Shown: positions 63,201 through 64,000 of the stretch, piece by piece
Layout of the letters: every line of letters starts with the position of its first letter
Position numbering within the stretch: the first letter of the stretch is position 1
Assembly (NCBI GenBank): GCA_002342065.1
Contig: DDPF01000010.1
Location: 310,001 to 374,000 of the forward strand
Direction of reading: 5' to 3'
Length of the DNA stretch: 64,000 nucleotides
Origin: Bacteroidetes bacterium UBA2475
GTDB lineage: Bacteria; Bacteroidota; Bacteroidia; B-17B0; Aurantibacillaceae
The notes under the pieces: model-generated
Told to the model about the DNA's origin: nothing
Seen by the model: only the letters and a program-made list of their open reading frames with translations
Database searches by the model: none
Position numbers and translations under genes: made by a program

Positions 63201-63534
63201 AAGCTTCGGGTAGAATTTCGTTTAAAACCTCTTCAATTTTTTTCGTGATCTCTTTATCGATCTCATCAATTTGTTTGTAAGATTCTTCTTTCGCATCTAC
63301 ATTAATATCGGGGTTAGATTCGATCTCAGATTTTATTTTTGCTATCTCATCTGTTTGAGGTTTGATGGCAGTTTGAATTTTTGCTTTTAAAGCGGCAGAC
63401 TTTGCTCTGAGCTCATCATGTGAAATAGAATTTAAGGAAGTATAGATGGTATTTATTTCTTCAACTTTTGATTCAAGGCCTTTAACATCTTTTTCGCTTT
63501 TAGTACCTAAAAGCTTTTTTAGAAAATCGAACAT
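60241..63534 (-). CDS. secA: Protein translocase ATPase SecA
   Basis: A 1097-residue SecA, the motor of Sec protein export. Nucleotide-binding domain 1 has Walker A [14 protein letters not shown] and DEAD-like [15 protein letters not shown]; further blocks are [33 protein letters not shown] and [19 protein letters not shown]. A Gln/Lys-rich linker leads to the C-terminal zinc (SEC-C) motif [17 protein letters not shown]. It is longer than the E. coli protein (901) owing to N-terminal and internal insertions usual for Bacteroidota. Confidence 0.97.
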   Translation of the reverse strand: [1097 protein letters not shown]

Positions 63535-63633
63535 GTAATTATAAATTTTAAGCCAATAAAGGTAACAAAATTTGAGAGTTCTGTGTTACTTAATTTTGAT
63601 TTGTTAACAGAATTCTATATTGAAGATGTATAC

Positions 63634-63666
63634 AATCCTGTCAGGTTTTTAAAACCTGACAGGATT
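63634..63666. repeat. Perfect palindrome AATCCTGTCAGGTTTT / AAAACCTGACAGGATT
   Basis: Arms of 16 bases (63634-63649 and 63651-63666) are exact reverse complements around a single T. The palindrome lies in the 200-base divergent region between secA and the deiminase-like gene, so a terminator role is unlikely. From memory, CCTGACAGGTTT-type palindromes recur between genes in Bacteroidota. Confidence 0.75.
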
Positions 63667-63683
63667 TGGGTTCATGATATAGT

Positions 63684-63715
63684 TTTGCAAATCAATCTTT
63701 TAATGATTAAATTTG
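63684..63715 (+). promoter_or_regulatory. Bacteroidota-type promoter TTTG-N20-TAAATTTG
   Basis: TTTG (63684-63687) and TAAATTTG (63708-63715) match both boxes exactly with a 20-base spacer, the same as at 8559-8590. Transcription should start about 15 bases before the ATG at 63735. Confidence 0.6.
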
Positions 63716-63734
63716 AGATGCAAATTAAAATCTC

Positions 63735-64000
63735 ATGAAAAAAATATTTACTCTTTTCTTAGCAATTTGTTCATCTTTCATTTCATTTTCACAAGACCTC
63801 CCAAAAGGTTTTGCCGATGGTGAAAAAGAAAAAATGCCAGCCTATTTAGAGCAGGTAAAAAAGAATGACGGCTTAAATAAATCATTATTTACAACGGTGC
63901 CGCCTTACACAAAATTAAGGAACGCTGCCGAATGGGAGGAGATACAAACCTTGGTTATTACCTGGACTTCTTTTACAGCCATTCACCGCGAGATCATTAA
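63735..64000 (+). CDS. Secreted agmatine / peptidylarginine deiminase-family protein (N-terminal part)
   Basis: Open from ATG 63735 to the window end (88 codons). The signal peptide is KKIFTLFLAICSSFISFSQ, cleaved near Gln20. The mature start, DLPKGFADGEKEKM, is followed by LRNAAEWEEIQTLVITWTS, the start of the PAD_porph/agmatine deiminase fold, where the AEWEEI segment and the TWTS segment are conserved. The Cys-His catalytic part lies outside the window, so deimination of arginine or agmatine is inferred. Export implies action in the periplasm or outside the cell. Confidence 0.75.
   Translation, partial: MKKIFTLFLAICSSFISFSQDLPKGFADGEKEKMPAYLEQVKKNDGLNKSLFTTVPPYTKLRNAAEWEEIQTLVITWTSFTAIHREII

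Noticed and set aside
1..64000. CRISPR arrays, tRNA, rRNA, transposases and phage genes
   Set aside because: I looked for regular spaced repeats, cloverleaf-like sequence, and mobile-element proteins and saw none; small structured RNAs could escape reading by eye.

Overview
The window is AT-rich, gene-dense chromosome from a member of the Bacteroidota. Support for this comes from a complete Bat aerotolerance operon (moxR, DUF58, batA to batE), DUF4249- and DUF4270-type lipoproteins, a single-domain starch-synthase-like protein beside panC, a menaquinone-type UbiE/MenG methyltransferase, and promoter-like elements of the Bacteroidota type (TTTG, about 20 bases, then TAnnTTTG). I cannot name the genus. 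I see no rRNA, tRNA, CRISPR array, transposase, integrase or phage gene. Intergenic gaps are all shorter than 300 bases.

Layout. 1-2.9 kb: end of a lipoprotein gene, a LuxE-like acyltransferase, a small lipoprotein, and a D-2-hydroxyacid dehydrogenase. 3.2-4.8 kb: replicative helicase dnaB. 4.8-14.5 kb: a surface-glycan block with an FdtA-like sugar ketoisomerase, two methyltransferases (one FkbM), a hexapeptide acyltransferase, a beta-propeller glycosidase-like protein, a FemAB/GNAT-like protein, a PhyH dioxygenase and a GT2 glycosyltransferase, followed by an L,D-transpeptidase and an opposing Wzx-like flippase. 14.5-16.6 kb: OsmC, an envelope protein and lipA. 16.6-24.9 kb: the Bat operon on the minus strand. 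25-30.5 kb: pdxA behind two secreted amidohydrolase-fold proteins. 30.6-36.2 kb: membrane cytochrome c, hflX, an acetyltransferase, a fatty-acid-hydroxylase-type membrane enzyme, an aminotransferase and a heptose-7-phosphate-kinase-like gene. 36.2-45.2 kb: menG, then a lipid-modification cluster (DUF1295, two cyclopropane-synthase-type methyltransferases, alpha/beta hydrolase, FAD oxidoreductase, DUF1365, GPH-type transporter). A four-helix-bundle (23S rRNA intervening-sequence type) gene sits inside this cluster between repeats. 45.2-49.8 kb: a membrane-redoxin-PAS-SpoIIE phosphatase fusion, secG and dnaK. 49.9-58.5 kb: envelope lipoproteins, a polysaccharide deacetylase, the starch-synthase-like gene, panC and an AlgJ/AlgI-like O-acetylation pair. 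58.6-64 kb: glyS, secA and the start of a secreted agmatine/peptidylarginine-deiminase-type gene.

The main themes are envelope building (glycan assembly, O-acetylation, L,D-crosslinking, unusual lipids, secretion) and stress tolerance (Bat, OsmC, DnaK, the redox-linked phosphatase). The most unusual items are the TM-redoxin-PAS-SpoIIE fusion, the repeat-flanked four-helix-bundle gene inside the lipid operon, a 29-base intergenic element repeated directly upstream of two genes of that operon, and several promoter-like elements that end only 4-6 bases before start codons and so predict leaderless mRNAs.
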